Shown: positions 35,205-45,853 of the stretch, piece by piece
Position numbering within the stretch: the stretch's first letter is position 1
Layout of the letters: each line of letters starts with the position of its first letter
From: an uncultured Candidatus Entotheonella sp.
GTDB taxonomy: Bacteria; Tectomicrobia; Entotheonellia; Entotheonellales; Entotheonellaceae
Assembly: GCA_951828535.1 (NCBI GenBank)
Contig: OX639990.1
Location: 607,300 to 671,299 of the forward strand
Direction of reading: 5' to 3'
DNA: 64,000 nt
Translations under genes and position numbers: made by a program
The notes under the pieces: generated by a model
Told to the model about the DNA's origin: nothing
Database searches by the model: none
What the model saw: the letters and a program-made list of their open reading frames with translations, nothing else

Positions 35205-38200
35205 ATGTGGCGCAGGATATCCATTGCGGCAGGTGTGGGTCTCGGGCTGCTTGTTCTCTTTCTCACCCTTCTGGTCACGGCGCCGACGCCTGCTCGACCC
35301 ATCGTTGCGCCCGTCCGTGCATGGCTTGTTCAAACGGCCGCTCAGCGCATATCCCACCGACTCAATGGCACCCTGGAAATCGGCGCCTTGGAGGGTTCCC
35401 TGCTCAGCGCGCCCAGCCTCGCCAATGTCGTCGTGCGCGACCATACGGACGCCGTTGTCGCCCGCATCGATGCCGTCCACCTGCACTATCAGCCAGCGAG
35501 CTTACTGCGTGGAAAGCTGGTCATTCACGATATCGAATTTATCCGCCCCGACCTTACCCTGAGTCAGGCCCCCGACGGCACGGTCAATCTGGGCAGTCTG
35601 GTCCCAGCAACCTCGCAGCCTGCCGACTCCACCGCGAGTCAAGGCGGTTCCTTAGCGCCGCCGATTGCCATGCAAATCAGGCGTCTTCGCGTACAAGACG
35701 GCCGCAGCCGGCTTGCCTTGGGCTTCCTCAATGGCGTCACCGCAATTTCAGGCTTGCAGATCACGCTCGAAGGACACGCCGATGACACGGGCGTTCACTT
35801 GACGGTTCATGAAATCGCCGCGCAGACCCACCCGGCGCGGGTGAATCTCACCGGGTTGCGCGGCACGCTTCACATGACAGGAAAACAACTCCGAATCGAG
35901 CAGCTGCAACTCCGAACGGAAAACACGCAGGCCGACTTCAACCTCATACTGCCCGCCAGCCCTCAACCGGTACAGTTCAACGCCAAGCTGCACCCAGTCG
36001 ATGGGGCTGAAATCGGCCGCTTGCTGGCCGATGACACCCTGCGAGGGAAATTTCGCCTGGATTTGCAAGCCCAAGGCCCTCTCGCCGATCTCCGCCTCGA
36101 AGCGGATTTGCGCGCCGAAGCCGGCCAAGTCACCTTTCAAGGTCACGTCAACGCAGCGGACAGCCCTCGACGATATCGCGGCACGCTCAAGGTGCAGAGT
36201 CTCGATATGGCTGGGTTAACCACCCGGGAAACTCTGAAGAGCGATCTCAACATGGTGTTGGACGTCGATGCCAGAGGGCTGTCGCCTCAAACGCTTGGGG
36301 GGCAATTGAACGTCTCCATCCAAGCCTCCCATCTGGGCGACGTCACCCTGAGCCCTTCACAAATTCGCATCGTGGCGCGATCCCAGCGGGTTCACGTTGA
36401 AGCCTTTGAGCTTATCTCATCGTTGGCCACAGTCACTGCAGCCGGCTCCCTCGATTTCCAGGGTACGTCTGACCTCACCTACGAGGCGAGAGCTCAGCTC
36501 TCTCAACTCAGGCCGCTGTTCGGCGTTAACGCACTCACCGGCGGGCTGCGCCTGCAAGGCAGCGCCAAAGGCACCTGGCCGGACCTCCATGCGGTGGGCA
36601 AGCTGACCGCCACAGAGGTGCAACTCGATGCCCATCGCCTGCAACGTCTCGAACTCGATTACCAGGCGAGCCAGCTCGGGACGGCCCCGCGTGCCTCGGC
36701 CCAGCTGCAGTCACGCGGCCTGTCGATTGGCAAATTCCCTGCCACTGACGCGCATCTTCAAGCCGCCTATGATAGCGTCCAACGGAAGGTGACCTTCGCC
36801 ACCCAAGTCAACCAGTCAACCCGGATGGAAGGTTACCTGGCCGGTCATCTCACCCTGGACGACAAGGCGCAAAACGTAGTCCTTGACACTGTTCAGCTTC
36901 GTTTTGAAGACCGAACCTGGCATGCCCCCGAGCCATGGGATGTAACGGTGAAATCCGGTGCCTTCAACATCAAGTCTTTTCGACTGGCACACGGTGAGGA
37001 ATCGGTCTCACTAAGCGGCGGGATTGAACACGAGTTCATTCGCAATGTGCGTCTTGAAGCGTCGTCTGTTGACCTGACGTATTTACAAGACAAATTGGCG
37101 TTATCGAATCTCATAGCAGGCCGTGCCTCACTCGTCGTGCACGCCAGCGGCACATTCATTGAGCCTCAAATCCAAGCCAGTCTCCGCCTGATCCCACCCG
37201 CAGAGCAAGCGTCGCTGTTCGACCGTCTCCAGGCGCACGTGCGATATCAGCGGAAAAAAGTGACCGGACAGATGTCAGCGCGCCACGACGACCGGGACGT
37301 GATGCGGGTGGATGTCGAGGCGCCGCTGGACTTGGCGCTGGCCGACGTCCCTCTCTCAGAGCGCCTGCTCGACGCACCGGTAAACCTGTCCGTTCAAATC
37401 CTGCAGCCCTCGCTCGCGTCTTTGCAAACCATCATGCCCACCCCGGCCCTGTCTGGTACCCTGCAAGGCAACGCCACGCTTCGCGGCACCTTTGCACAAT
37501 TGCAGTTGGCGTCCGATATCGATCTGCAAAACCTCGGCGTACAGAACGCCATTGAGGGGCTCGACGCGCCGATTCGCGTGACTGCCGAACTCGAAACCGC
37601 CGGCTCGGTCCCCGAATTGGCGCAGGCGTTGAAGGCCGGCATGGTGCAGCCGCGCGTGTCTCGTCTCGACCTCCGCATTGCCTCGGCCAGCGGACAGTTC
37701 CCCGCATCTGATGCGGGCCAACCCGCGCAACCCATCACGGTCAAAGATGTGCGCCTGCAAGCGAATACGGCTTGGGGTCCCGACGGCTTCGAGGCAACCA
37801 TTGACCGTTTTCAGGCTACGACCGACGCCCTTGATCTACCCTCGACGACGCTCTCAGCAACCGCTCACATAAGCCCCTCGCAATTCGACCTGCGGCAGAT
37901 GCGGATCATCACCCCGAAGAGTCGTATTGAAGGTCACGGGCAGATGACGTTGGCTGATGGGAGGTTCAACCTGCGGCTTCAAGTGCCGCGCCTGAATCTC
38001 ACTGAATTCGCCTTCTCTTGGCCGCCCTCGATTTCTCGTGAAGTAACGGGTGCCCTGCAGCTTGGCGGCTCTACCTCCGAGCCAACGCTCATGGCCCAAC
38101 TGCGTTATGGGGACACCGACGTACAGCTGAAAGGGGATGCCAACCTGCAACGTCCGGCATACTCGGCCGCGATCACGCTCAAGGACCTGGACATCGCCAC

Positions 38201-40640
38201 GTTTCTGCCCGCTGCCGACGGCACGTTCGATGCGCAGATGTCTCTGAAGGGGAGCGGATTTTCCCAGTCCGAGCGCCGGGCCGACTTGCACCTGGCCGTC
38301 AACTCTCGTGACTTCAATCTGGCGCCAGCGTTGTCGGGCGTCATGCGGGCCTCGCTGGTCGGCTCAGCCGTGACACTCGATGAATTCCACTTCGATAGCA
38401 TTCCCGCGCAGCTCACGGCGGCAGGCGCCTTATCGCAGACGCGGCAACTTCATGCTGACTACCAGGTGTTATTCAAAGACCTCACCCCGCTCGGGCCGCA
38501 ACTTGGCACATCCATCTGGGCCAACGGCGGCCTTACGGGCTCGATCAGCGGGGCTCTCGGCGCCCTCCAGGCTCAGAGCCAGTTGCAACTCAACGACTGG
38601 CGCTATGGCGACTTCCAAGGTGAGCGCGTTCGGGTAACGTTCCAGGGAGAGGACTTGACGACAAATCCGCGGGCGACCTTGAGGGCCTCCCTCGATGGCA
38701 TTCAAGGCAGCGCTCTGCCGGCCAGCTCGGTGACGTTCGACGGGCGCTACCGTGGCCGGCAAGCTCAGGTGGAATTCTCCGTTACCGATGGCCCTTACTG
38801 GCAGACGCGCATTGCCGGCCACGTCGCCCTGCAGGAGGATCAGGACGTCAGACTTGACACCTTGCGGCTGCAGTATCGCCACTGGCGCTGGACGAACCCC
38901 AGCCCGATCCGGATGGTTCGCCAAGCCAACGGGACGATTCTATTGAGGGACTTCCATCTCCGACACGGTGAGCAGGCGATTCGCGCGAGCGGTTCCTTGC
39001 AACCCTCCGGCCCCCTGGTCGCCTCGTTTTCCCTGAATCAGGTAGAAATCGAACCGTGGCTGCAGACCTTCGTGCCGGGCGTGCCTGCGGCTGGGCGGCT
39101 GAACCTCCGCCTAACCGCAAAGGGTCGTGTGGAACATCCCGAAGCCGCTGCGGTTGTGCAACTGAGCGACCTGACTTTGAACGGCCAACCCCTCGGTGAA
39201 ATCCGCCTCGATTTGGGGCTGGCAGATGGCACGGTCAACAACCATTTGCAGTGGCACGACGGCAGCACGGCGCTTCTCGACGTGAAAGGCGGGGTGGGGC
39301 TGCAGCACAATTACCCGCTGGACTTGAAGGTGACGTCGTCGTCCTTCGATCTCGCAAGGCTGGCTCCCTTCGTCGACGCAATCCGGGAAAGCAGCGGTCG
39401 GCTGGATGTTAAATTGCGAGTGGGCGGTATGGCCAAGGCTCCGAACCTACACGGCAACGTCTCTCTGCGTGACGGCGCCTTGCTGCTGGCTGTAACCGGC
39501 GAACCGTACCGCGACATCCAAGCCCGGCTCACCTTGGCGAACAATCGTCTGGATATCGACGAATTGCGTCTGGCATCGACGACCGGAACCGTCGATGCGG
39601 ACGGCTGGCTGGAGGCCGCCGGACGTGACCTGAAACACCTGCAACTCTCATTGCAGGCTCACGACTTTACCGCAATGAATACGCCTTCCATCCAAGCCCG
39701 GGTAACCGGCGCCGTCGAAGCCCGGGGATCCCTGGATGCGCTCACGGTCAAGGGCGACTTGACCATTCCGCGGGCGCGAATTCGCATCGATGACTTTGGA
39801 GCCGGTCCGGTCTCCGTGTCACCCTCCGATCTGACCGTGCCAGGCGTCTACGGCGGTGACCCTGAAGGTGAGACCGAATCCGCACAAGCCGACAAGGCGG
39901 CGCCGGAATCGTCCATCAGGCGGAATTTACAAACGGAACTCAGCGTCAAAATGCCCAAGAACGTCTGGTTGGTCGGCCCTGAAACCGCCCTTGAGCTTCG
40001 GGGTTCGTTTCTCGTCGACAAGACCTTCGACGAGCCCTTCGTTATCGGAGGCAGCGCCGAAACCGTGCGTGGGTTTATCGGCTTCATGGGTAAAAAATTC
40101 GACATCGAACGCGGTAAAATGACGTTTACGGGAGCCAACGAGCTCAACCCGTTTCTCGATGTCGTCGCCCGCCACGAAGTCTCTGGCCACAGCATCGCCC
40201 TGCACCTCGAGGGTGAAAGCAAGCGTCCTCAATTCAATTTCAGCAGCGCCCCGGACCTTGCGGAAGAGGATATCTTGTCGCTGCTTGTCTTCGGCAAAAC
40301 CCGGGACCGCCTGACCGGTTCGGAGAAAACCGCTCTTTCCAGCCACGCGGCAGAAGTCGCGGGCAATGTCATCTCGAAATTTCTGGAAAAAAGGGTGGGC
40401 AGCACCCTCGGGCTCGACACCCTGGAAGTCGACGTGGAGGATGAGTTTGGTAACGGTAGCGTGAGGGGCGGCCGCTACGTCACACAAGATTTGTTTATCT
40501 CCTACGAGCATCAACTCAGCGAGCAAGGCCGCAACACCGTGGAAGTGGAGTACAGCCTGAGCCCCCACGTGAAGCTCAAGGGCACCAGCAATGACGAAGG
40601 GCAAACCTCGCTCGATCTGTTATGGCGTATCGATTATTAA
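35205..40640 (+). CDS. tamB: TamB-type AsmA-like inter-membrane protein
   Basis: 1811 residues, somewhat longer than typical TamB. One N-terminal membrane anchor (about 7-28), then a long beta-rich rod of repeated lipid-groove units, e.g. LRVQDGRSRLALGFLNGVTA. The C-terminal TamB/DUF490 domain (about 1400-1811) contains LRGSFLVDKTFDEPFVIGGS, ERGKMTFTGANELNPFLDVV, DLAEEDILSLLVFGKTRDRL and a final barrel-like YVTQDLFISYEHQLSEQG. Spans the periplasm and partners TamA or moves phospholipids. Operon with tamA. One unbroken frame. Confidence 0.9.
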   Translation: MWRRISIAAGVGLGLLVLFLTLLVTAPTPARPIVAPVRAWLVQTAAQRISHRLNGTLEIGALEGSLLSAPSLANVVVRDHTDAVVARIDAVHLHYQPASLLRGKLVIHDIEFIRPDLTLSQAPDGTVNLGSLVPATSQPADSTASQGGSLAPPIAMQIRRLRVQDGRSRLALGFLNGVTAISGLQITLEGHADDTGVHLTVHEIAAQTHPARVNLTGLRGTLHMTGKQLRIEQLQLRTENTQADFNLILPASPQPVQFNAKLHPVDGAEIGRLLADDTLRGKFRLDLQAQGPLADLRLEADLRAEAGQVTFQGHVNAADSPRRYRGTLKVQSLDMAGLTTRETLKSDLNMVLDVDARGLSPQTLGGQLNVSIQASHLGDVTLSPSQIRIVARSQRVHVEAFELISSLATVTAAGSLDFQGTSDLTYEARAQLSQLRPLFGVNALTGGLRLQGSAKGTWPDLHAVGKLTATEVQLDAHRLQRLELDYQASQLGTAPRASAQLQSRGLSIGKFPATDAHLQAAYDSVQRKVTFATQVNQSTRMEGYLAGHLTLDDKAQNVVLDTVQLRFEDRTWHAPEPWDVTVKSGAFNIKSFRLAHGEESVSLSGGIEHEFIRNVRLEASSVDLTYLQDKLALSNLIAGRASLVVHASGTFIEPQIQASLRLIPPAEQASLFDRLQAHVRYQRKKVTGQMSARHDDRDVMRVDVEAPLDLALADVPLSERLLDAPVNLSVQILQPSLASLQTIMPTPALSGTLQGNATLRGTFAQLQLASDIDLQNLGVQNAIEGLDAPIRVTAELETAGSVPELAQALKAGMVQPRVSRLDLRIASASGQFPASDAGQPAQPITVKDVRLQANTAWGPDGFEATIDRFQATTDALDLPSTTLSATAHISPSQFDLRQMRIITPKSRIEGHGQMTLADGRFNLRLQVPRLNLTEFAFSWPPSISREVTGALQLGGSTSEPTLMAQLRYGDTDVQLKGDANLQRPAYSAAITLKDLDIATFLPAADGTFDAQMSLKGSGFSQSERRADLHLAVNSRDFNLAPALSGVMRASLVGSAVTLDEFHFDSIPAQLTAAGALSQTRQLHADYQVLFKDLTPLGPQLGTSIWANGGLTGSISGALGALQAQSQLQLNDWRYGDFQGERVRVTFQGEDLTTNPRATLRASLDGIQGSALPASSVTFDGRYRGRQAQVEFSVTDGPYWQTRIAGHVALQEDQDVRLDTLRLQYRHWRWTNPSPIRMVRQANGTILLRDFHLRHGEQAIRASGSLQPSGPLVASFSLNQVEIEPWLQTFVPGVPAAGRLNLRLTAKGRVEHPEAAAVVQLSDLTLNGQPLGEIRLDLGLADGTVNNHLQWHDGSTALLDVKGGVGLQHNYPLDLKVTSSSFDLARLAPFVDAIRESSGRLDVKLRVGGMAKAPNLHGNVSLRDGALLLAVTGEPYRDIQARLTLANNRLDIDELRLASTTGTVDADGWLEAAGRDLKHLQLSLQAHDFTAMNTPSIQARVTGAVEARGSLDALTVKGDLTIPRARIRIDDFGAGPVSVSPSDLTVPGVYGGDPEGETESAQADKAAPESSIRRNLQTELSVKMPKNVWLVGPETALELRGSFLVDKTFDEPFVIGGSAETVRGFIGFMGKKFDIERGKMTFTGANELNPFLDVVARHEVSGHSIALHLEGESKRPQFNFSSAPDLAEEDILSLLVFGKTRDRLTGSEKTALSSHAAEVAGNVISKFLEKRVGSTLGLDTLEVDVEDEFGNGSVRGGRYVTQDLFISYEHQLSEQGRNTVEVEYSLSPHVKLKGTSNDEGQTSLDLLWRIDY

Positions 40641-40795
40641 GCTGACGACTCATGGCGAGGACCTTGCTGGTCAGTCGAAGCCGCGGAATTTCTTGATGAG
40701 AGGTGAAGTAGCAGGATAAGAGTTGACACGCTCTCATGGCGATACTGGGAACAGTGTGTCATCCAGACAACCATGCCAACCGGAAAGATTTCCAG
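40641..40795. other. Gap between tamB and the nitric-oxide reductase
   Basis: No gene or clear terminator. An in-frame ATG at 40736 could extend the reductase by 20 residues. Confidence 0.4.
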
Positions 40796-43099
40796 ATGCA
40801 CACAGCCACCCCACGCCTTGAAACACTCTCGCCTTGGTGGAAACACACTGTCATTTTGATCCTGATCGGCGGCCTGGCCGTCCTCATCTGGATGACGGTG
40901 CAGTCTTATTCCCACGCGCCGCCCATCCCGGAGACGGTCCGAGGGCCGGCCGGGGAGCAGATCTTCAACCGAGACGACATTGTTGCCGGCCAACAGGTCT
41001 TTCTCAGGTACGGCCTCATGGATAACGGCTCGATATGGGGGCATGGCGGCTATCTTGGACCCGATTTCTCGGCCGCTTACCTACACTACCTGGTCGAGGA
41101 CACGCGAGACTTTCTGGCCCAGTTCACGCCCGCTGGTGTGCCGTCAGATTCGACCGGCTCCCGAACCGTTAGCGAGGGAACTGCCCAACTTTTAAAACAG
41201 AATCGATACGACGCAGCCACGGAAACCCTGTTATTCACCCTACCGGAAGTGAATTCCTTCGAGCGGCAGATCGGCATTTGGCGAGATTATTTTGCCCACC
41301 CCGCCCGCAGTCGGGGTTTGCCAACCGGATACATTACTGACGCTTCAGAGCTAAGGCAGCTCACGGCCTTTTTTGCCTGGACGGCCTGGGCGTCCGTGGC
41401 GACGCGCCCGGGGACTTCAGCTTCCTACACCAACAACTTTCCTTACGAACCCGAGGCGGGGAATACACCCACCGGTGAGGCCCTCCTTTGGAGCGCTCTC
41501 AGTTTGATCGCACTACTCGGCGGCATCGCCGGGGTTTTGTTCGTGTTTGGCAAATTCGACTACCTGGGATGGAAAAGCGCCGCCGACCACGCCCATCCTC
41601 AGATGCTGCCAGGCGAGTTCACCCCGAGCCAATTGGCAACCCTCAAATTCTTTGCTCTGGTAACGGTCCTGTTTCTGGCGCAGGTCCTGTTAGGCGGGGC
41701 CACCGCTCACTATCGGGCGGATCCGGGAAGTTTTTACGGGCTTGATATCTCTTCGCTGTTGCCCAGTCACCTGGCCCGCACTTGGCATCTACAACTTGCC
41801 GTGTTCTGGGTGGCGACAGCCTATGTGGCCGGTGGGCTCCTGCTTGCTCATGCCATGGGCGAACACGAACCCCGCGGCCAGGTTGCGGGTATCAACCTCC
41901 TCTTTGGCGCCTTGGTTGTTGTCGTCGGTGGCAGCATGCTGGGCGAGCTTCTCGGGCTCCATCAACTCCTTGGCAACGTGTGGTATTGGCTGGGTCATCA
42001 AGGGTGGGAGTATCTCGAGCTGGGCCGCCTGTGGCAGATTCTTCTCGCGGCCGCCCTGATCTTCTGGATCATCCTGCTGTTCCGCGCCGTGGCGCCGGCC
42101 CGAAAGCGGGCGGACGGTGGAGAAATCGCCTCCCTGTTCCTGTATACGGCGGCGGCCATCCCCGTTTTTTACCTGCCGGCCATGTTCTTTGACGGCTCCA
42201 GTCACTTCACGGTCGTTGATACTTGGCGATTCTGGATCATCCATTTGTGGGTCGAGGGCTTTTTTGAATTGTTTGCTACCGTTATGGTCGCAATCATATT
42301 CCACAAATTGGGCCTCATTACACCCCTGACGGCAACCCGCGTGGTTTACCTCGACGCCATCCTTTATCTGGGCGGTGGGCTTATCGGCACCGGACATCAC
42401 TGGTACTGGACCGGACAATCGACCGTCACGATGGCATTGGGTGCCGTGTTTTCGGCACTGGAAATCGTGCCCCTCACCCTCCTGACCCTGGATGCCTGGG
42501 ATTTCATCAAGCTCACACGGTCCGAATGCGACATCTGCGGCAAATCGGTTGCCATTCCCCACAAATGGACCTTTTACTTTCTCATCTCGGTTGGGTTCTG
42601 GAACTTTGTCGGGGCGGGCATTTTCGGCTTCCTGATCAATTTGCCGATCGTCAGTTACTTCGAAGCGGGCACGCTGCTCACGCCCAACCACGGCCACACT
42701 GCCATGATGGGCGTGTTTGGCATGCTGGCGATGGCCCTGACCGTGTTTGCGCTGCGTCAAGCCGCGCCGGCAGATCTATGGGGCCGCCTAGAGCGCTATG
42801 TCCGGGTGAGCTTTTGGGGTTTGAATATCGGCTTGGCGCTCATGTCACTGAGCAACCTCTTTCCTGCGGGGGTGCTTCAGCTCGTGGACGTGCTCAAGAA
42901 CGGATATTGGCATGCTCGGAGTGAGGCATTTCTGAATCAGCATCTGGTAGTAACGCTGGAGTGGCTGCGGCTTCCCGGGGATATCGTCTTCATCGTCTTG
43001 GGCGTGGTGCCAATGACGATAGCCGCGGTGGGATGCTATCTCGCAAGACGCCCCGAAGACGGGCTTGCCTCGATGCCGGAACCCGCTCACCGAATTTAA
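40796..43099 (+). CDS. norZ: Quinol-dependent nitric-oxide reductase (single-chain NorB/NorZ)
   Basis: About 767 residues from the ATG at 40796, with GGAAAG before it; the ATG 60 bases upstream is the alternative. The N-terminal fused NorC-like extension has one membrane helix and the periplasmic GPAGEQIFNRDDIVAGQQVF and GSIWGHGGYLGPDFSAAYLH segments, and no heme c motif (no CxxCH), as in qNOR. The heme-copper-oxidase-like core has HLWVEGFFELFATV (FeB His/Glu, about 482), GTGHHWYWTG (about 533) and NHGHTAMMGVFG (heme ligands, about 633). Reduces NO to N2O using membrane quinol, matching the menaquinone genes here. Stand-alone; probably for NO detoxification. Confidence 0.92.
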   Translation: MHTATPRLETLSPWWKHTVILILIGGLAVLIWMTVQSYSHAPPIPETVRGPAGEQIFNRDDIVAGQQVFLRYGLMDNGSIWGHGGYLGPDFSAAYLHYLVEDTRDFLAQFTPAGVPSDSTGSRTVSEGTAQLLKQNRYDAATETLLFTLPEVNSFERQIGIWRDYFAHPARSRGLPTGYITDASELRQLTAFFAWTAWASVATRPGTSASYTNNFPYEPEAGNTPTGEALLWSALSLIALLGGIAGVLFVFGKFDYLGWKSAADHAHPQMLPGEFTPSQLATLKFFALVTVLFLAQVLLGGATAHYRADPGSFYGLDISSLLPSHLARTWHLQLAVFWVATAYVAGGLLLAHAMGEHEPRGQVAGINLLFGALVVVVGGSMLGELLGLHQLLGNVWYWLGHQGWEYLELGRLWQILLAAALIFWIILLFRAVAPARKRADGGEIASLFLYTAAAIPVFYLPAMFFDGSSHFTVVDTWRFWIIHLWVEGFFELFATVMVAIIFHKLGLITPLTATRVVYLDAILYLGGGLIGTGHHWYWTGQSTVTMALGAVFSALEIVPLTLLTLDAWDFIKLTRSECDICGKSVAIPHKWTFYFLISVGFWNFVGAGIFGFLINLPIVSYFEAGTLLTPNHGHTAMMGVFGMLAMALTVFALRQAAPADLWGRLERYVRVSFWGLNIGLALMSLSNLFPAGVLQLVDVLKNGYWHARSEAFLNQHLVVTLEWLRLPGDIVFIVLGVVPMTIAAVGCYLARRPEDGLASMPEPAHRI

Positions 43100-43124
43100 G
43101 ATGGTGGCACGGAATCCCGCTCAG

Positions 43125-43904
43125 TTATGGCGACACCGGCTTGTCGCCGGGATCCAGTGCGGCCCGCGCCTGCTGCGTCATCTCCGTCAAGACCTTGCGG
43201 ATTCCGTTGGCGTTGGTCGCCGGCCGGATGAACGTTACCCGCAAGCCCTGCTCGCCATCTTTCAACACCGCCTGCAGGTCACACCCCAAGCGGTCGAGGC
43301 GGGTCATGGTGACCAACTCGGCGGCACAATCCGCGAAATGCCGCGCCATCAACACCAGCGCGTCGGCATGGTGATTATTCATGTGCTCAATGACGCTCGG
43401 CGCGAGGTCCGCCAGCGGATCGGGCGCGGCGGTACGGTAATCATCGGCCGTCACCCATCCCATCACGCCAAAGCCGCCCACGTAGTACGGCTCCGTAATG
43501 TCCATCCGGTAGAAAGCGAAATCACCGAAATCCACCCACATCTCCGACTGCGGATGGCGCTTCAGGTAACCTCTGCGCACCGCTGCCATATCAGGGTCGG
43601 GCACCTCGGCGACGGAACCCAGGAGGGTGAGGCGCGCGCTGCCGAGGGGGTCCTCGTGCGCGCTTTCTTCGGCTACCAGCAGGCTGGCCCGCGGGTCGCG
43701 TTGCAGGTTGCGGGTGTGCATCGCCAGCGCGCTGATCAGAAACGTCGGACGGCCCTCGTCGTCCAGGCCGTAGGGCATCACCGAGCCGAACGGCCAGTCG
43801 GGGTGCCGCTCCGACAGCGTCGACAGCATGCCGACGCGCCCAACGTGCATCAACGTGCGCGCCTGCTCAGCCAGCGACGATCTAGGGCTTTCTTCTTGTG
43901 CCAT
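43125..43904 (-). CDS. HugZ-like heme/FMN split-barrel protein with DUF2470 tail
   Basis: 259 residues. The pyridoxamine-phosphate-oxidase-like split barrel has GRVGMLSTLSERHPDWPFGS, FLISALAMHTRNLQRDPRAS and ARLTLLGSVAEVPDPD. The C-terminal DUF2470 has PSVIEHMNNHHADALVLMAR and the MTRLDRLGCDLQAV strand. HugZ/HutZ proteins bind and degrade heme to release iron. It ends the yejBEF-yejA transcript, 27 bases after yejA, which is an unusual pairing. Start ATG at 43904, with GGAGG upstream. Confidence 0.82.
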   Translation of the reverse strand: MAQEESPRSSLAEQARTLMHVGRVGMLSTLSERHPDWPFGSVMPYGLDDEGRPTFLISALAMHTRNLQRDPRASLLVAEESAHEDPLGSARLTLLGSVAEVPDPDMAAVRRGYLKRHPQSEMWVDFGDFAFYRMDITEPYYVGGFGVMGWVTADDYRTAAPDPLADLAPSVIEHMNNHHADALVLMARHFADCAAELVTMTRLDRLGCDLQAVLKDGEQGLRVTFIRPATNANGIRKVLTEMTQQARAALDPGDKPVSP

Positions 43905-43931
43905 TCGGCGGGCCTCCTCTACCCATGTCTC

Positions 43932-45770
43932 TTATTGCACGGCGTCCCGGCGCTCGGCCAGGCTGGCGTCGAGGTCGGGGGCGACCCACCAGTACTGCAC
44001 GCCGAGGTCGTATTTCGGCATGATCTCCGGGGTGCCGAACTTGTCCCAGTAGAGCACGCGGTAGGCGGCCAGGTGCCAGTGCGGGATGACGTAGTGGTTC
44101 CACAGCAGCACGCGGTCCAGCGCTCGCGTGCGGGCAATCAGGCCGTCGCGGTCCGGCGCCGAGATCACCAATTCGATCAGCTCATCCACAACCGGGTCCT
44201 GGATGCCGGCGGTGTTGCGGCTGCCCGGGATGTCCGCCGCCTGCGAATGCCAATAGTTACGCTGCTCGTTTCCCGGCGACAGCGACTGGCCCCAGCCGCC
44301 GACCACCACGTCGAAGTCGAAGCTGTCCATACGTTGCTGATACTGCGCCGTGTCCACCGTTCGCACGTCCGCCGCAATGCCCAGACGTTCAAGGTTCTTC
44401 GTAAACGGCAGCACCACGCGCTCGAAGTCAGGCGACACCAGCATGACTTCAAACTGCATCACGAGGCCGCTGTCGCCATGCGTCAGCGCGCCGTCCTGAA
44501 TATCCCACCCGGCGCCTTTGAGGAGCCGCAGTGCGGTGCGCAGATTACCGCGCAGGTTGCCGCTGCCGTCGGTCATGGGCGGCTCGTACGCCTCGGTAAA
44601 CACCTCGGGCGGCAATTGATCCCGGTATGGCTCCAGGACGGCCAGCTCGCCCTCGCCCGGCAGATCGCTGGAGGCCAACTCCGAGTTGGAAAAGTAGCTC
44701 TTGGTACGCTTGTAGGCGCCGTAAAACAGGTTCTGATTGGTCCACTCGAAATCGAAGGCATAGGCCAGCGCGGCCCGGACCTGGCGATCTTTGAACATCT
44801 TGCGCCGGGTGTTGAAGACGAACGCCTGCATGCCCTGCGGGTTTTCGTGCGGGATCAGGCGCTTGTTGACCACGCCGTTGCGGACCGTCGACAAGTCGTA
44901 CGCCGTGGCCCACTCCTTGGCAACGTTTTCGGAGAAGAAGTCGATCTTGCCGGCCTTGAAAGCTTCCCGCTGCACGCCGCGGTCCCGGTAGTACTCATAG
45001 TGCATGACGCCATAGTTGTTCTTGCCGCGGTTCACCGGCAAGTCCTTACCCCAATAATTCGGGTCGAGCTCGTAGGTGATCGAACGCCCCGGGTCAACCG
45101 CTTTCACCCGGTAGGGACCACTCCCAAGGGGCGCCTCCAGGGTTGTGGCCTGAAAGTCACGGCCCTGCCAGTAGTGCTTGGGCAGGATGGGCAGCTCACC
45201 GATGATGAGCGGCAACTCGCGATTGGTCGGACCGCTGAAGCTGAAACGCACGGTTCGCGGGCCGGTTCTTTCGGCACCGGTAACGCTGGCGAAATACTGC
45301 CTGAAGCCGGGATGCCCCTGGGATTTCAATGTCTCCAAAGACCATATAACGTCCTCCACGGTCACCGGCTGGCCGTCTTGCCAGCGCGCCTCCGGGCGCA
45401 GGGTGTAGGCCACCCACGAGCGGTCCTCCGGCCACTCGATCGCTTCCGCCAGCAAGCCGTAGCGCGAGAAGGCCTCGTCCGACGAACTCATGGTGAGGGA
45501 CTCGAACAAGTTGCCAACACCGGCCGCCGATTGTCCTTTCAAGATGAACGGATGCAGACTGTCGTAACTCCCAAACGCGCTGAAGACGACCCTGCCGCCC
45601 TTTGGGGCGTCGGGATTGGTGTATTCGAAATGCTCAAAGTCAGCGCCGTACTTCGGCGTCCCGTGCATGGCGATGGCGTGCGCCCGATGCACCTCGCCGC
45701 CGTCCTGCGCCGTGCTGATTCCCGGCAGCACGAACGCCACCATGACAAGACACCATCCAAATCGGTTCAT
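43932..45770 (-). CDS. yejA: YejA-type solute-binding protein (family 5)
   Basis: About 612 residues. Signal peptide MNRFGWCLVMVAFVLPGIST, cleaved near TAQ. The SBP_bac_5 core has the Yej signature AIAMHGTPKYGADFEHFEYT and NPDAPKGGRVVFSAFGSYDS, then SSDEAFSRYGLLAEAIEWPE. The ATG at 45770 has GGAGGA seven bases upstream. In E. coli, YejABEF imports peptides and microcin C. It lies after yejF, not before yejB as in E. coli, with an 83-base gap. Confidence 0.9.
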   Translation of the reverse strand: MNRFGWCLVMVAFVLPGISTAQDGGEVHRAHAIAMHGTPKYGADFEHFEYTNPDAPKGGRVVFSAFGSYDSLHPFILKGQSAAGVGNLFESLTMSSSDEAFSRYGLLAEAIEWPEDRSWVAYTLRPEARWQDGQPVTVEDVIWSLETLKSQGHPGFRQYFASVTGAERTGPRTVRFSFSGPTNRELPLIIGELPILPKHYWQGRDFQATTLEAPLGSGPYRVKAVDPGRSITYELDPNYWGKDLPVNRGKNNYGVMHYEYYRDRGVQREAFKAGKIDFFSENVAKEWATAYDLSTVRNGVVNKRLIPHENPQGMQAFVFNTRRKMFKDRQVRAALAYAFDFEWTNQNLFYGAYKRTKSYFSNSELASSDLPGEGELAVLEPYRDQLPPEVFTEAYEPPMTDGSGNLRGNLRTALRLLKGAGWDIQDGALTHGDSGLVMQFEVMLVSPDFERVVLPFTKNLERLGIAADVRTVDTAQYQQRMDSFDFDVVVGGWGQSLSPGNEQRNYWHSQAADIPGSRNTAGIQDPVVDELIELVISAPDRDGLIARTRALDRVLLWNHYVIPHWHLAAYRVLYWDKFGTPEIMPKYDLGVQYWWVAPDLDASLAERRDAVQ

Positions 45771-45853
45771 GCGCCATTCCTCCATATTGATGTTCGTACG
45801 GACTGATTGGATTCAGCCGGATTCTTCTGAACATAGTTTCTGTTTGGTAACCA

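Noticed and set aside
43065-45806. A 913-codon open frame on the plus strand
   Set aside because: It runs antisense to hugZ-like and yejA, has no motif or ribosome site, and is explained by high GC at third positions of the real genes.
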